Below, piece after piece: positions 42,107-42,144 of a stretch of DNA of 42,144 nucleotides. The stretch is from Pseudoalteromonas peptidolytica (GTDB lineage: Bacteria; Pseudomonadota; Gammaproteobacteria; Enterobacterales; Alteromonadaceae): positions 1 to 42,144 of the forward strand of contig NZ_WEHZ01000038.1 in assembly GCF_012641745.1 (NCBI RefSeq). The letters are read 5' to 3'. Position numbers and translations under genes: made by a program. The notes below the pieces were generated by a model that was not told where the DNA came from, ran no database searches, and saw nothing but the letters and a program-made list of their open reading frames with translations. Positions within the stretch are counted from its first letter, which is position 1; each line of letters opens with the position of its first letter.

Positions 42107-42144
42107 TGAATATAGAACAAGCTCTTCATTCAGCTTTTGAAGAA

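Noticed and set aside
42106..42144. Start of a further gene (GTG, reading NIEQALHSAFEE)
   Set aside because: Only 13 codons are visible, and the GTG directly follows the terminator T-run without a ribosome-binding site.
1..42144. tRNA or rRNA genes
   Set aside because: No cloverleaf or rRNA-like stretch was noticed in reading either strand.

Overview
The window looks like a chromosomal segment of a marine gammaproteobacterium, most probably Alteromonadales/Pseudoalteromonadaceae. This rests on housekeeping content (comM/yifB, uvrA, yacL, a TRIC channel, an S9 peptidase, an AtoE-type carrier) and on the REP-like palindromes at the left edge; I ran no phylogeny. The central observation is a 23,000-bp Tn7-like transposon (2253-25252) inserted in comM. 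Its ends carry matching 12-bp termini (TGACAATTACAT) and it is flanked by a 5-bp duplication, CCTAA. Removing the element and one CCTAA copy restores a 506-codon comM.

Layout. 1-440: three tandem ~121-bp REP/BIME-like units. 750-1364: TRIC-family channel. 1381-2252: 5' part of comM. 2253-25252: the element. Its left side carries tnsA-tnsB-tnsC-tniQ and a 148-aa unknown gene on the plus strand. Converging on these is a two-gene minus-strand operon: a protein I read as a distant TnsE homologue, and an SF1 UvrD-like helicase. Cargo follows: a GNAT acetyltransferase, an exported HNH nuclease with an Excalibur-like tail, and a four-gene operon (13759-18851). That operon encodes a 4-TM protein, a metallo-beta-lactamase-fold (MBL) protein, an E2-E1-JAB fusion resembling CBASS Cap2 joined to Cap3, and a second MBL protein. 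Next comes a four-gene operon (19147-22517) with an ABC importer and a haem-oxygenase-like diiron enzyme. The right side is a graveyard: an IS481-type remnant, an intact IS3-family (IS407-group-like) element with 4-bp duplications that splits a small membrane-protein gene, and small leftover ORFs.

25253-42144 is ordinary chromosome: the 3' part of comM, an OmpR-type response regulator, an S9 peptidase, a CNNM/DUF21-CBS membrane protein, a REC-EAL response regulator, an M50 peptidase, an AtoE-type carrier, a small TM protein, an AEC permease, yacL, a 2OG-Fe(II) oxygenase, a thioesterase, a membrane protein, uvrA, and a truncated family-3 solute-binding protein.

How parts work together. TnsA/TnsB probably cut and join the ends, TnsC is the ATP-dependent regulator, and TniQ probably recognises comM. 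The TnsE-like protein with its helicase may offer a second targeting route linked to DNA replication. The most interesting cargo is the E2-E1-JAB/MBL/4-TM operon. It has the conjugation and deconjugation enzymes of a CBASS-like system but no CD-NTase and no separate ubiquitin-like gene, so it could be an undescribed defence system. All functions are read from motifs by eye; none was checked by database search.
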